A stretch of DNA of 64,000 bases from Mesomycoplasma hyopneumoniae J (GCF_000008205.1 NC_007295.1:310001-374000), one strand, 5' to 3'; counted from the first letter of the stretch, positions 1-11,848 are shown. Made by a program: numbers and translations. The notes: generated by a model not told the origin, from the sequence alone.

Positions 1-744
1 AGGTGAGCTAGCTTCTTCTGTTTTTTGGACAAGGTCGGCGATTTTTCCTAATTTTGTTTTTGCACCAATAGCAGATACTAAAATTTTTGCATTTCCACTT
101 AGGACACTTGAGCCACTAAAAACTTGGCAATCCTGATTATCTCAGTTTGTCATTTTTTCTTTATATACCGAGGTTGACTCGCCGGTTAGAATTGATTCAG
201 AGACTGCAAAATCCTTCATTTCAAGTATATAACCATCGCCACTTATGAGATCGCCAGCGCTAACTTCGAGAATATCGCCTACTAAAATATCCTTAGAATT
301 CAGGCTTATTTTTTTACCCTGACGAATTATTGTCGAAACTGGTGAGTTAAGATCTGAAAGCGCTTTGATTGCTTTTTTTGATTTTGCCTCTTGGATAAGT
401 GAAAAAAATACATTAATTGTGATAATAATTCCGATAATTACAGGCTCAAGATAAGAAATTATTTTTGATCAAAAAGGCAGATCAGATTCAAAAATTAGAC
501 TAATCAAAATCGAGATAATAATTACAAAAATTAAAACAAGGGTAAGCGGTTCTTTTAACTGATTTAAAATCCGAAAAAACAAGCTTTTTTCGCCAACTTT
601 TGGTAAGCTATTTTGACCAAAAGTTGTTTGTGAAAATAAAATTTGTTCTTGATTTAGCCCTTTTTCCCTATCAACTTGTTCTAAAAAAGGTAATAAATCT
701 AAACTTTTTGCATTATTTTCTTGATTTTTTACTTTTTTTGACAT
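1..744 (-). CDS. Cation-translocating P-type ATPase, N-terminal part (runs off the window start)
   Basis: This is the first 248 codons of a P-type cation pump, read from 744 down to the window edge; the phosphorylation and nucleotide-binding domains lie outside. Visible are an N-terminal cation-ATPase domain (residues about 10-60), two membrane helices near residues 65-115, and the actuator domain with the diagnostic T-G-E-S loop in ILTGESTSVYKE. Two UGA codons are read as Trp. The layout fits the Ca2+/Mg2+-type (PacL/MgtA-like) transporters found in mycoplasmas, but ion specificity cannot be told from this part. It is divergent from smpB across about 90 bp. Confidence 0.85.
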
Positions 745-803
745 TTTAGTCCCTTTTTTTATAAAATTGTATAAATTAGATATAAAATAAATTACTATTA
801 GGT

Positions 804-809
804 TATAAT
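804..809 (+). promoter_or_regulatory. -10 box for smpB
   Basis: A perfect TATAAT lies 25 bp upstream of the smpB start in the divergent gap with the P-type ATPase. No convincing -35 is seen, which is usual for mycoplasma promoters. Confidence 0.5.
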
Positions 810-833
810 TATAATATTATTTTAGGTTTAAAA

Positions 834-1271
834 ATGGAAATTTTAATAAAAAATAAGCGCGCCAATTTTGACTATGAAATTATTGATAGATTTACTGCCG
901 GAATTGTTCTATTTGGTTGAGAGGTTAAGTCAATTCAAGCAAAAAACATTTCGCTTGTTGGTGCTTTTTGTTATTTTAAAGGTCATGAACTTTTTCTTTC
1001 GAATGCAAAAATTAGCGAATATAAAGGTTCGCGTGGTCAAACTGATCGAAGTCGTAAACTTTTAATGCACAAACACGAACTCAAAAAAATTCTAAAAGAA
1101 AAAATTACAAGAAAACTAGCAATTATCCCACTTTTTATTGGCCAGAAAAATCGAAAAATTAAACTCGAGATTGCACTTGCAAAAGGAAAAACAAAACTCG
1201 ATAAACGTAATTTGATTAAAGAACGCGATCAAAAAAGGGAGGCAGCAAAATTTTTAAAAAATTATTACTAA
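834..1271 (+). CDS. smpB: SsrA-binding protein SmpB
   Basis: SmpB (145 aa) binds tmRNA and delivers it to stalled ribosomes for trans-translation. The order of features is typical: N-terminal [10 protein letters not shown], the [16 protein letters not shown] segment (Trp from UGA), the [21 protein letters not shown] stretch (broken here by one UGA-free run), and a basic C-terminal tail [12 protein letters not shown] at 834 follows a TATAAT closely. The 3' end overlaps the thermonuclease gene by 22 bp, so the two are probably translated from one transcript. The tmRNA gene itself is not in the window. Confidence 0.95.
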
Positions 1272-1897
1272 TTTTTAGTTTATTACCGCTATTTTCAATT
1301 TCAAGTTGTTATGATCTTTTCACTAGCTCCTTAAAAGATGAAAATACTATCAAAGATGGAAATAATCCAATAAAAAACTTTCAAGTTTTCGAAAAAAATT
1401 CATTAATTCGCAAAGGTCTAAAATATACAACTTTTGTACAAGATGTCTATGATGGTGATACTTTCACTGATAAAAACAACCGTCATTTTCGACTTTTTGG
1501 GATAGATACTCCTGAACTTCAACTTCAAAGACCCAATCCAAGAATAAATAAAAAATTAATGAAATTTCACGGTCTACGGGCAAAAAAAATACTTCAGGAT
1601 TTAATTCTTGACCGTTGAATTTCCTTTGAGATCGTAAATACCGATCCATATCATCGACTTGTAGCAATCATTAGCAATGAAAATGGTGAAAATATTAATC
1701 TGAAAATGGTAGAAGGTGGTTTTGCAATTAATCGTTATAGTCAATATGAAAATCAAAAAAAAAATTATTATTACCCGGAATACCGCGATTTAATTAATGC
1801 ATTGCGAAATGCCCAGGAAAAGGCAAAAAACAAAAATTTATTACTTTGAAGGGATGGAATTCTTCCAGTTTATGGAATAAATCCAGTGCTAAAATAA
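1250..1897 (+). CDS. Thermonuclease-family lipoprotein, probable ATT start
   Basis: A 215-aa staphylococcal-nuclease-like (SNase) lipoprotein. The signal peptide ends in the lipobox S-I-S-S-C (Cys20 if translation starts at ATT 1250). The nuclease core shows VYDGDTF, RLFGIDTPEL and DPYHRLVA, which place the Arg-Glu-Arg active site and the metal-binding Asp. No ATG, GTG or TTG is suitably placed; an ATT at 1250 sits just after GGGAGG (1237-1242) and gives exactly [20 protein letters not shown]. Surface nucleases supply nucleotides to mycoplasmas, which cannot make them de novo, and can digest extracellular-trap DNA. The identity is firm; the start codon is inference. Confidence 0.88.
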
Positions 1898-1912
1898 ATT
1901 TCTAATTCATTT

Positions 1913-1955
1913 CTAATTTAAAAAACACTATAAAAACAAGTGTTTTTTAAATTAG
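1913..1955. terminator. Bidirectional terminator hairpin
   Basis: A perfect 17-bp inverted repeat (CTAATTTAAAAAACACT and its complement) with a 9-nt loop lies between the convergent thermonuclease and P102-like genes. A-rich and T-rich arms serve both strands. Confidence 0.8.
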
Positions 1956-2027
1956 AATTATAAAAATAGAACTAATAATTTTGTCTAACAAAGCAAAGTT
2001 ATTAGTTCATAAATTTTTGAAAAAATT

Positions 2028-5000
2028 TTATTTTATATATGCTTTAATAAAGGCGTTTCTTATTTGATCGCGGGCAAAATTTCTTGTCTTTGTTGTTAAT
2101 TCTGGATCGTTATAAACTGCTATTCCTTTTAAAATTATGCTGCTATTTTTGTTAATTTTTTCGTTGTTAGAACCATTTTTATCCGTTGTTTTTTTTGGAT
2201 TTGGCCCAATTTGGGCCCAGTCAAGATTTAGATAATTCGGAAATGGTGACCATTTTTGACTTACTGGGTTAATATTATAGATAGTTTTTCCATTTAAATT
2301 AAGTGATGTTTTTGAATTTAGCTGATAATTTGATGATGAAAAAGCACTAATTTCAATTGATCACGGAGTTTTGATAATTTCAAGGACAATATCTTGGTCA
2401 TCTTCGATTATTTCTTTACTTTTTTCAAGTAAAAAAGGACTAGAATTTCTTAGTTCCTGGCGATAAAAACGATTTTCGCCAGTTCGATTTGCAAGTTCAA
2501 CTATGGCTAGATTGTCTAAATTTTGATTTATTTCAGCGCTAAAATTTTTTATTGGCTTTCAGGAATTAGGCCCAAGAATTACTGCTTGCTTATCAATTAA
2601 TTCAGGTGGGAATAAATTAGCTAAGGAATAAAGGCTTTTTTTGTTCTGGTACAAATATGACTGAAATGATTTAAAATTTTTTATCTGTTTAAAGTCAAGT
2701 CCGATAAAATAACCATCAACTTGTTTTTGTTGTGTTTCATCTTTGTTTTTTTGGTCTAAATTTTCGGGTTTGATAAAGGTAATATCCGAATTTTCCGTAG
2801 TTTTTTCAGTTTTTAGTCCTGCAATCCCTTGGATTGTGGTATTTTTATTTATAAATTTAAAATTTTTAATCTTTTGAATAAAAAGACCGTTTCCATCTGA
2901 GTCTGCAAGTAGGTAATGTTTTTTATAGTCATTGATATTTTTTGGTTTAAATGCTAAATAAATTAGCCCTGAATCAAGCCGTGAAAATGGTGCTGATTTG
3001 AAACTTGGGCTACTTATATTGACTGTTCTGGCAATATTTTCTTTTGTTTTTGATTGGTTTTGCTGAAATTTAATCGGATTTGTTAGTTTAAAACCTTCTT
3101 GAGTTAGTTGATTTTTACTATCTAAATCATCCTCAAAATGAATATTATTATCAGATAAATCTATAATTTCATAGCCTTTTTTATTGTCTGATTTTGAAAA
3201 AGATGACTTGCCATCAAGAAAAAAAGTTGGATAAAATTTAGCTGCATCATCAAAAGCGCTCATTTCAGAACTGACAATATTTGAAATTTTAATCTTTCTT
3301 GTGGCTAATTTTTGCTTATTTTTATTTGAAATTAGACTAAATTTGATAGTAAAATCACCTTCCTTATTATCAAGGATAAAATCAGAGCTTATATCATCAT
3401 TTATTAAATTACGCTGAATATTAAGCACTTTTCAAATTGCTTTTCCTAAACTTTTTTCATTGTTTTGTGCTTTATTAACCTGATCATCACTAAATTCTTG
3501 GACTTTAACTAGTTGATTTTTAAGGATTTTAGCAGTTCTTATTAATTCTCTTTTATAATTTTCTATAGCAATTTCATCACCAATTTTGCCAAAATCAAGT
3601 AAATAAAGTTGGCTAACTAACTTTATATCAGGATTTTCTGGGTCTAATTCATTGTTAAATTCCTTAATTTTATTTATTATATTTACTAGTTTTTTACTAG
3701 TTCACGCTGCTGAATTTTCATCTTTTCTTAGTAAGAATACCTCAGATTTTGGCTCGGGTAGATTTTGTGCAAAAATCCGGGCATACTGATTCAGGTCTGG
3801 TTTTAGGTCCCAATCAAACTTAAAACTTAAAATTTTAATTAGTTTTTGTTGGACTCACTTTGAGATATCAACATTTATTTCAAGCCGAATTTTATCATCT
3901 TTTAGCAAATTATTAAGTTCTAAAGCAGGTATTTCACTATTTTTTTTGATTTTAAAATTTATGTTTGTGATATAATTTTTTATTTTATTAGTATTAATTA
4001 GATGCTCGCTTTGTACATAATCAAATAAGTTTTCAAAATTTTTTGTTGTTGATATCCAAGGATTATTATTTTTATCAACATAAAATGATTTTGCAAGTGA
4101 TAAATTTTCCCTAATTAATTCAGCTTGAATACTTTCCTTGAGCTTGATTTTTTCTTCTAGTTCCGCTTTTATTCACTTAATTATTTCATTTTTAATCTCT
4201 AAATCAGGGGTTATTCCGTTAATTTCTAAGGGAATTTCTGTTTTTTTTCCTTCATTTGTGAAGATAAAATTAAGGTAATTTTTATTCCCTTGGTTTGTAA
4301 AATTAAGATTATTATCAAAAATTTTTGGTTCTAAAATTTGCCCTTTATGAATAAAAGTTGGTAAGCCGAGACTGTTAACTAAATTATACGAACCTCCAAG
4401 TTGAATAAGCGCCTCTTCAAAAGCAATAAATGTTTGTTTTTGGGTTTTGCTAGTTTTAATAAATTGATTTTGTAATTCCTTGCTAAACTCAGCAAAACTT
4501 AAAAAATTTTGCGGTTTAATTGAAATTGATGATTTTTTTTCATCAATTTCAAATTTAGCAAGATTTTTTTCAATATTTTTATCAGAAAAACCTTTAATTT
4601 CAACTGCTTTTGAAAAAATTTGCCGTTGATCGCTAGTTCTTATAAAAAATACAATATTTTTAATTGCAGTTCCACTTGCTGTTGCATTACTTAGATCATA
4701 ACTAATTTGGTAATTTTTTTGGTATAGTTTATCAAGATTAATTAACGTTAAAAGGTCAAGATTATAAATCTTGCTTTTTGCTAATTCAAATGCTGTACTA
4801 GCTGATAATTCTTTGAATTGATTACTAATGAATAAATTATCAAAGAATTTTCCAAGATTATTTTCAAAGGGATTTTCAGTTTGACTAATACTTAAATTTT
4901 GTGATTTTTCATTTAATTTTTGATAATAAGCGCGATTATATGACCAAATACCTAAAGGAATTGCAGTTGAAATAGTTATAATACCACTTAGAAGCAAAAT

Positions 5001-5060
5001 GCTAGTTACAATTTTTGCTGGTTTATTAAAAAATCCTTTAAAATTAGGTATTTTTTTCAT
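2028..5060 (-). CDS. P102-family cilium-adhesin paralog
   Basis: A 1,010-aa surface protein, second gene of a P97/P102-type pair. It starts MKKIPNFKGFF and has one uncleaved-type N-terminal membrane segment (residues about 16-38, ...SILLLSGIITISTAIPLG), then a SYNRAYYQKLN segment typical of P102 paralogs. The rest is a long Lys/Asn/Phe-rich extracellular chain with no catalytic motif. The frame is open from 5060 to TAA at 2028-2030 once UGA is read as Trp. It begins 50 bp after the P97-like stop, behind GAGGTC. Known P102 paralogs are endoproteolytically processed and bind cilia, plasminogen or fibronectin. Assignment rests on order, length and the N-terminus rather than on a domain. Confidence 0.75.
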
Positions 5061-5110
5061 TTTAGACCTCTTAATTTTGTATTTTTATTTTTCTAAAAAT
5101 TAATTTTTTA

Positions 5111-8100
5111 TTAATTTTTAGAATTTTTTGTTATTATAATTTTTAATTTCTGCCTTGCAATAATTGGATTTATCTGGCTATTTTCATCATTTTTATTATC
5201 AGCTTTTAAATCTTTGGGATTTTTATCCTTCTTATTAAGATAAAAACTTATTAAAAAGGTTAGTTTATCCGTATTTAGTGAGTTTTCAAAACTTGGTTCA
5301 AGTAAAAATTTTGTCTCCTCTTTGGGAAATTGTTCTTTAAAATAAGAACTAATTTTATCAATATTTATGGAAGTTTCTTTAAAATATAAATCTAAATCGT
5401 TATTATTGTCATTATTTTTTGGTTCAGGTGAATGCTTATTTGTTAATTTTTCCTTAATTTTTTTAAAATTTTCTTCACTGACACTATAACTTAACAAATC
5501 AGCCGGAACACTTTCAACTACCTTATCGAATTTTTCTTGTATTTTAGAATTTTCATCAATTTTTTGAGTTGAGAAATTTATTAAAATTTTTTGAATTGGG
5601 CTTTGAAAGAAAAATTTTTTCTGACTAGAATCACCAATAATATAGTAAAAATTTAATGTTAGATATTCATTATCAACATTGGCATTATAAGTATTATCTT
5701 TTTCTAAATTTCCATTTATTGATTTTTTTATGTTATTATCAGAGTCTAAATTTTTAGATTCTGGTTGAATTTCAGAATTTTTATTTAAGTTTTCCTGTTT
5801 TTCTAAAGAATTTAATTCGGGTTTTTTTAGCTTCTGAATTTCAGAATCATAACGAGCTTTTGAAATTTCATTTTCTTTTTGAAACACAATTTGATAATCT
5901 AAATTGGTATCTAATTTTGTTCACCCTAAAAAATTATCAAGTTGACTAGCCTTATAATAAAAAGCTAAAAGAAGGTCGGCCAATGTTGTGAATTTAACAC
6001 TTGATTTTAGGTTTTCCTCAATTTGTTGTCTTGTAAATTTTCTAGCTGTTTCTTTAAAAAGTTCTTGGTCTTCTAAAATACTAATTACATCAGAAATTGA
6101 CTTGCTTTTTAGATTATTGAATTTATCTTTTATTGATTTTGGAAGAAAAAGGGATGAAAAAAACCCTTGATTATAAAAATCAGCGAAATGATTATTAAAA
6201 CTTAAAATATTTGTAGTTTTATTATCAAAATGAACTTTTGAACTAGCTTCAAAGATATTTTCTCCAGCCAGGTTATTAAAAATTTGCGAAGCAGTCCGAT
6301 TTTGATTTAAAAGTCCAAAAGCCTTTGCAATTAAGAAAAAACTATTTGCTATTTGGCTTGGTTTTTTCTGAATTAAATCAGCAAAAAAAGCTGTTACATC
6401 CGAAGGATTTATAAAAAAACTTTGTGAATGTAGTGTTTTTAGTTCAATTTTTTGCTCTTGATTTTGTGAATTTATATCAATTTTTTGTTGATTTAATCGA
6501 AAATTTGCAATTTCTGTTAAACTAGGTAAGTATGTCTTACCAGATCAAGCCCGAACTTTGGCCTCAAAATTATCAAAATTAAAATTATACCGTGATAATG
6601 AATTTAGCTGTCTTTCTAAACCTTTATAATCTTGTTGCAATAATAAATTATCAATTTCTTCTTTTTTTAAGGGATTATTCGAAATGACCGGTTGACCAAA
6701 AGTTGAAATAAATTTATTTTCATGACTTTCCTCATCATTAAAAAGTGAATTTCTCCGATAAATTAAAGCTTTCTGGCTTCCGGGAATTATTAGATTTTGA
6801 CCATTTTTATTTGATATACCAAAGCCGCCAATACTTAAAAACAACTCTTTTTCATAGATAATTTTTTGTGAACCAGGTTTAAATAAGGATTCTCTAAGGA
6901 AAATTTTATAGGGAATTTCAATTATATAATTATCATTTTCATTTTTTAATTTAGCATTTTGTTGGATAATTTCAAAACTAATTCCGTTTTGATTTTGTGG
7001 AATTAGTTTTGAAGTCGGCCCAAAATCTAGAGCTAAATCCTCTTCTAATAAAGAATTAATAACCCCTTTTATGTAATTTTGGTTAGTATTGGCAGATAAA
7101 ATTCCGGATTTAATTTTTGAAAATATGTCAAAAGGATTCAGTTTAGTTATTATTAATTTTCCGTCTTTTTCTTCAGTGTTAAATTTTAGTGGTTTTAGTT
7201 TAATATTTTGAAAAAAATTCTCAACATTGAAAAATAATGATTTTTTATCATTAGTTTCAAATCTAATTTCAAAGATTTTTTCGCTAAAGTTTTGACCAAT
7301 ATCACCTAACATTTTTGCGGCTTGATCAGTTAATTTTGCCTCAAGATACATAGTTGGGATATTATCTTGTAGATTTACAAATTGATTATTAGTTTTATTT
7401 TTTATAAATTTAAGACTAAAAATCGGATTTTCTGTTTTTCCAATTTTATTATCTTTCGATTCGCGTGCTTGTAAAATCAAGTTAGATAATTCAGGGAAAA
7501 TTTCATTTATTTTGACCTCAACCTCGTTTGGATTTTCAATTTTATTAACTTCTTGCGCAAAATCAATTGCTCTGTATAACTTTTTTAATTTTTTTTTACT
7601 AGTTTGATCAGAAAAATTTGTGGTAAAATTACCTATATTTAAAATATTTTCATTAATTTGGCGAAACATTTTTTGAAGAACAAAGTTAAAATCTGCTTTT
7701 AAAAATTTATTTGATTCATAAAATGTAATTGGTTGGCTGAAAAAATCCGAATATGCATATTGATTATTTTTTTGTTTTTGCCTAACACGAAATTTAAGAT
7801 TAAAATTTTGGTTTAAATCATCAAATTTTAAATCACTAAATTCAAATTCAATAGAAAAAGGATTTGAATCTTTTGAGAATTTAACCAAATCATTAGAATT
7901 TTTATCAAAAATATAAAATTGGAGATACTCTTCAAGATTTATTTCTTTTTTAAGCTGATCACCGGAAAACAATTTTTCTTTTATTTTTCAGAAATTACTA
8001 TTTTTACTAATTTGCTCAGGTTTAAAACTAACAAAACTAATTTTTTGTGCAAATTCATTAACTTTTGCCCGCGGGTGAGAACCATTATATTTAATTGTTA

Positions 8101-8209
8101 AACTAATTCCGACAGAAGTAGTAAATAAAATTAACCCAGCAAAAGTTGAAGCTAGTACCAAAATTGCTTTTTTATTTTTGATAAATCTGCCAATCAAATT
8201 AGCCTGCAT
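5111..8209 (-). CDS. P97-family cilium-adhesin paralog lacking R1 repeats
   Basis: A 1,032-aa adhesin of the P97 family. The N-terminal anchor is at residues about 13-38, followed by ...HPRAKVNEFAQKISFVSFKP, closely matching P97 as I recall it. Family landmarks follow in order: FDDLNQNF, the predicted processing site T197-N-F|S-D201, RAIDFAQEVN, FSLKFIKN, and near residues 690-770 the block ...LPKSIKD...LGWTKLDTNLDY. Where P97 then has its AAKP-type heparin-binding R1 pentapeptides, this protein has an acidic, Asn-rich linker of about 70 residues. The C-terminus (...LKIIITKNSKN) resembles the P97 end. SD AGGTGAG and -10 box (8247-8252) lie upstream. It is probably surface-exposed and cleaved. 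Confidence 0.85.
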
Positions 8210-8246
8210 TAAAAGCTCACCTCCGCGAATTTACAATTTAATTAAA

Positions 8247-8252
8247 ATTATA
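8247..8252 (-). promoter_or_regulatory. -10 box of the P97/P102-like operon
   Basis: TATAAT on the minus strand about 40 bp upstream of the P97-like start; the leader contains a strong GGAGGTGAG ribosome-binding site. Confidence 0.5.
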
Positions 8253-8422
8253 CCATATTTTAATTTTTTAGTAACTAAAATCCGAAAAGGATTGTGATTT
8301 TAACCAAAAATTATTAGAAGCCACTAAATTATTCAAGATCTAAACTTATAGTTTAGAATTTTTTTCTATAGGATAATTTAGGTGATTTCATGTTATTAAA
8401 TCTGATTAATTTAAACCCGAGT

Positions 8423-8442
8423 AAAAAAAAAAAAAAAAAAAA
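8423..8442. repeat. Poly-A tract, 20 A
   Basis: A 20-base A homopolymer in the 497-bp gap between the divergent P97-like operon and pheS. The rest of the gap holds only the two promoters. Homopolymers of this size can change length by slippage. Confidence 0.9.
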
Positions 8443-8593
8443 GTTAAAAATCAACCTTGAATTTCTATAAGCAAGTATAACTTGAAGACATTAAAAGTTA
8501 TAAAAAATTGTTTATTTTTATTAGCTAAAAGGTAAAAAGTTGCTATTTTTAAACATTTTTTTAAAAAAATGTAGGAATTTTAAAGTATATTTT

Positions 8594-8622
8594 TTGAAAA
8601 TTTTTACCTATTATAGTATAAT
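8594..8622 (+). promoter_or_regulatory. Promoter of pheS-pheT
   Basis: TTGAAA at 8594-8599 and TATAAT at 8617-8622 with 17-bp spacing, the best sigma-70-type promoter in the window. It gives a leader of about 78 nt before pheS. Confidence 0.7.
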
Positions 8623-8706
8623 TGATAAACATTATAATTAAGTAATTGAAATAATAAAATTTTAATTCTTAAGAAAACCAACATTTAGAATCGAGATTTA
8701 AAAAAT

Positions 8707-9387
8707 ATGCCATATTCCCTTAATTTAATTTCAAGTTTGCTAAAAAGAATGACAGATTTTCTAACTATCTTTGGTTTTAAATATATTAAATCTAACGAAT
8801 TAACAACTTTTGAGTATAATTTTATCAAACTTAATATTGACTCAAAACATCCAGCTTTTGATCCTAGTCAGAGTTTAGTTTTTAGCGATAATCAATTGCT
8901 TGCAACTCATAAAACCGGAATTTCAATCGAAATTATAAGTAAATACCCTAACCAAAAATTAGCCTTTTACTCCTATGGAAAAGTTTTCCGTAATGACGAA
9001 GAAGATGCAACGCATTCGCATCAATTTAATCAACTAGATTTAGTAGCAACTGGAAATTATAGTGTTTCTCATCTTAAAAGTTTAATTAGCGACTTACTTG
9101 AATATGTTTTTGAAGAAAAACTTAAAACTCGGTTTCGCCCTTCTTACTTTCCATTTACTCAACCTTCTTTTGAGGTTGATATTTTCTATCATAATCGCTG
9201 AATTGAAATTTTAGGTTGTGGACTTTTACATCCAAAGGTGATGAAAAATGCAGGATTTAGTGCAAAAAAAATCTATGGAATTGCTGCAGGAATAGGAATT
9301 GAACGGCTAGCGATGGTCAAATACGGAATTAGCGATATTCGGGAATTTTATAAAAATGATTTACGTTTTTTAAAACAATTTAGGTAG
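8707..9387 (+). CDS. pheS: Phenylalanyl-tRNA synthetase alpha subunit, short form
   Basis: The catalytic subunit of the alpha2-beta2 enzyme that charges tRNA-Phe. All class II signatures are present in 226 aa: [12 protein letters not shown], motif 2 in [20 protein letters not shown], and motif 3 GIGIERLAM near the end. Bacterial PheS is usually about 330-350 aa; the N-terminal coiled-coil arm of about 100 residues that contacts the tRNA is absent. An in-frame TAG at 8686 upstream of the ATG excludes a missed extension. pheT follows after 10 bp, so the two are co-transcribed. Confidence 0.93.
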
Positions 9388-9397
9388 GTAGAGAGTA

Positions 9398-11554
9398 ATG
9401 CTTTTTTCATTAAGAAGACTAAAAAAATTAGCAAATTTAGAGGCTTTTAGTGACCAAAAAGTAATTGATAGTTTAATAAATCTTGGTTTTGAAGTTGATC
9501 AAATAACAAAATTAAATGAAATTTCCGGGATTAAATTCGGTCAAATTTTAGAAATTAGAAAAAATCCAGAAGCTGATAATCTCTGAATTTGTAAAGTTCA
9601 ATTTGCTGATAAAATCAGAGAAATTCAAACAGCAGCAAAAAATGTTATAGAAAACAAACAAGTTCTTGCATTTATCCCTGGTTCAAAAAGTGGAAATACT
9701 ACTTTTTTGGCAAAAAAATTACGCGGGCATATCTCCGAGGGAATGTTAATATCTGCAGTGGAGCTAGGTTTTAATAAGCATTTGTTAAATTCAGAATTAG
9801 ATCAAGGTGTGCTTGTTTTTGATCCAATTTTTGATCTTGAATCTAATCCACTTAAGGTTTTAGAACTAGATGATCTAATTTTGGATATAAAACTTTTATG
9901 AAATCGACCAGATGGTAATTCATATTTGGTCTTGGCAAATGAGCTTGCTGCTTTTTTTAAGACAGATTTTAGTCTAATAAACAAGGAAATTAGTGGTAAA
10001 TTTTATTCAGAGCTTAAAATTATTAATAAAACTGATAGTAAAATTTTTGCCCTTGAGATTCAAAAGTTACCTAAACTAGCATTAGTTGACATTTTTTTGC
10101 TTTTAAAATCAGAAGTAAAAATTGGCAATTTAGCTCAAAATTTCTCTAATTTTATCCTAATTTATACAGGCCAACCTTCCTATTGTCTCCAATTAGAAAA
10201 ACACCAGCAAAAAGTTGAACTAATAGAGCAAAAAGTTAAAATAAAATACGAGCCTGATACAATTTCAAGTTATCATTTTCTTAATCAAGAAAAAAAACCG
10301 TTATTAATTCCCGAGTTTTCTGATCAAATAATTATGGAAAATAATAGTTTTTTCCTAATAATGCCAAAATTTAATTTGCTGAAGGTAAAGCAAATTAAAC
10401 AATTTTTAAAGAAAAATAGTCTAAAATTAACCCAGTTAGGAAAAAATTATAATTATGGGACAACTTTTATCGCCCTATCTTTTCTAAATTTTTTTCTAGA
10501 AGATCAAAAAATTGACTTTTCCTGACCAATTAATTTTGATAAGAGTTTAATTTCCAAAAAAACTTTTCTTGATTTAAATTATAACGAGCTTAAAGAGATT
10601 TTAGGTCTAGAACTTAGTCAGGAAGATATTAGTAAAACTAATTTAATTCTTGAAAAAATCGGGTATAATTTTGATAATACTAGTTTTAGTCCCCCTTTTT
10701 ATCGGGTTGATATTGAATTTTTTGCTGATTATGCGGCTGATTTTCTAAGATTTTATGGCCTTGAAAAACTAAAAGACTGCAAATTAGAGCAAGTAAAAGC
10801 CAAAATTCCAAACCCGGATTTTGAACCCGTGAAACTTAAAACACTTGGATATTATGAAACAAATTCATTTCTTTTGATTTCAAAAGAAGAAAATTTTAAT
10901 CCACTAGAACTTAAAAGTCAGGATCTTCTAACTTTTCCATCTCAAGAACATACAAAAATTCGTTATTCCTTAGCCTGACAGCTTGCAAAAATTACCAAAT
11001 ACAACCAAAAAAGAAAAATAACTGAGATTAGTCTATATGAAAAAGGCTCAATTGCAGGCTGAAATCATTCTTTAGCGCTTGCTTCAACTATTTATACAAG
11101 TGAAGACTTAAAAAAGCATTTAAAAATATTGTATAATTATGATTTCGATTTTCTTCCAGCAGATTCAGAATTCCTCAATCCCGAAAAGTCACAATTTATT
11201 TATCTTGATAATGTCTTAGTTGGTTGACTAGGTCAGGTTGCGGAAAAATATAACTATGAAAATGTTAATTTTTTAGAGATTTTGCTCTCAAAAGTGGAAA
11301 AAATCCCTAAAAAAGAGGGAGGGAAAATTAAATTTAGACCTTATGATAACTCCCAACTAAAATATCGTGATATCACGCTTTCACTGCCTATGAAGGATAT
11401 TCCTGATCCTTATCTAAAAGTAATTCAAAAAATTCCAGAAATTTTTTCGGTAAAATTAATAAATTATGTTATAATTAATAATCAACAAAAAATTACTTAT
11501 CGAATCACAGGACCTGATCAGGTTTGTGCAGAAATTGATAAATTCTATAAATAA
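9398..11554 (+). CDS. pheT: Phenylalanyl-tRNA synthetase beta subunit
   Basis: 718 aa, read through several UGA Trp codons. The N-terminus has the EMAP-like tRNA-binding domain (GFEVDQI..., ...IRKNPEADNLWICKVQF). The central part carries B3/B5-type domains (LNYNELKEILGLEL) and the inactive catalytic-like core. The end (residues about 640-718, ...YRDITLSLPM...) is the anticodon-binding FDX-ACB domain. It is shorter than the usual 790-800 aa, mostly in the middle. It pairs with PheS to form the tetramer. Confidence 0.95.
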
Positions 11555-11594
11555 TTTCATTTTTTTATTGATATTTTTATGAAAATGAAATTAT
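11551..11594 (+). terminator. Hairpin after pheT
   Basis: A 13-bp perfect inverted repeat (ATAATTTCATTTT and its complement) that includes the pheT stop. It may attenuate read-through into rpmF. Confidence 0.55.
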
Positions 11595-11612
11595 TTATAA
11601 TAAAGGAAAGAA

Positions 11613-11810
11613 ATGGCGATAGTTCCCAAGAGAAAAACATCAAAACAACGTAAACATAAAAGACAGTCGCATTCAGCGCTGAAATTACCAAATTTAGTCA
11701 GTTGTAGTAACTGTGCAAATAAAAAGCTACCTCATCATATTTGCCAATTTTGCGGTTTTTATAAGAACCGCAAAATTATAAGTTTTAAAGCAGTAAATGA
11801 CAAAAATTAA
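11613..11810 (+). CDS. rpmF: 50S ribosomal protein L32
   Basis: 65 aa. The start MAIVPKRKTSKQRKHKRQ is the L32 signature. Two Cys pairs (C-S-N-C and C-Q-F-C) form the zinc ribbon, so this is the C+ paralog. SD AAAGGAAAG lies just before the ATG. Confidence 0.96.
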   Translation: MAIVPKRKTSKQRKHKRQSHSALKLPNLVSCSNCANKKLPHHICQFCGFYKNRKIISFKAVNDKN

Positions 11811-11830
11811 TGAATTAATTAATTTTTGTC
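11799..11830 (+). terminator. Terminator after rpmF
   Basis: A 12-bp perfect hairpin (GACAAAAATTAA and complement) overlapping the rpmF stop, followed by a T-rich run. Confidence 0.65.
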
Positions 11831-11848
11831 AATCTTTTTGTGTAAAAC

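Noticed and set aside
11596-11601. TATAAT as an rpmF promoter
   Set aside because: The start site would fall inside the ribosome-binding site; the match is probably part of the AT-rich hairpin region.
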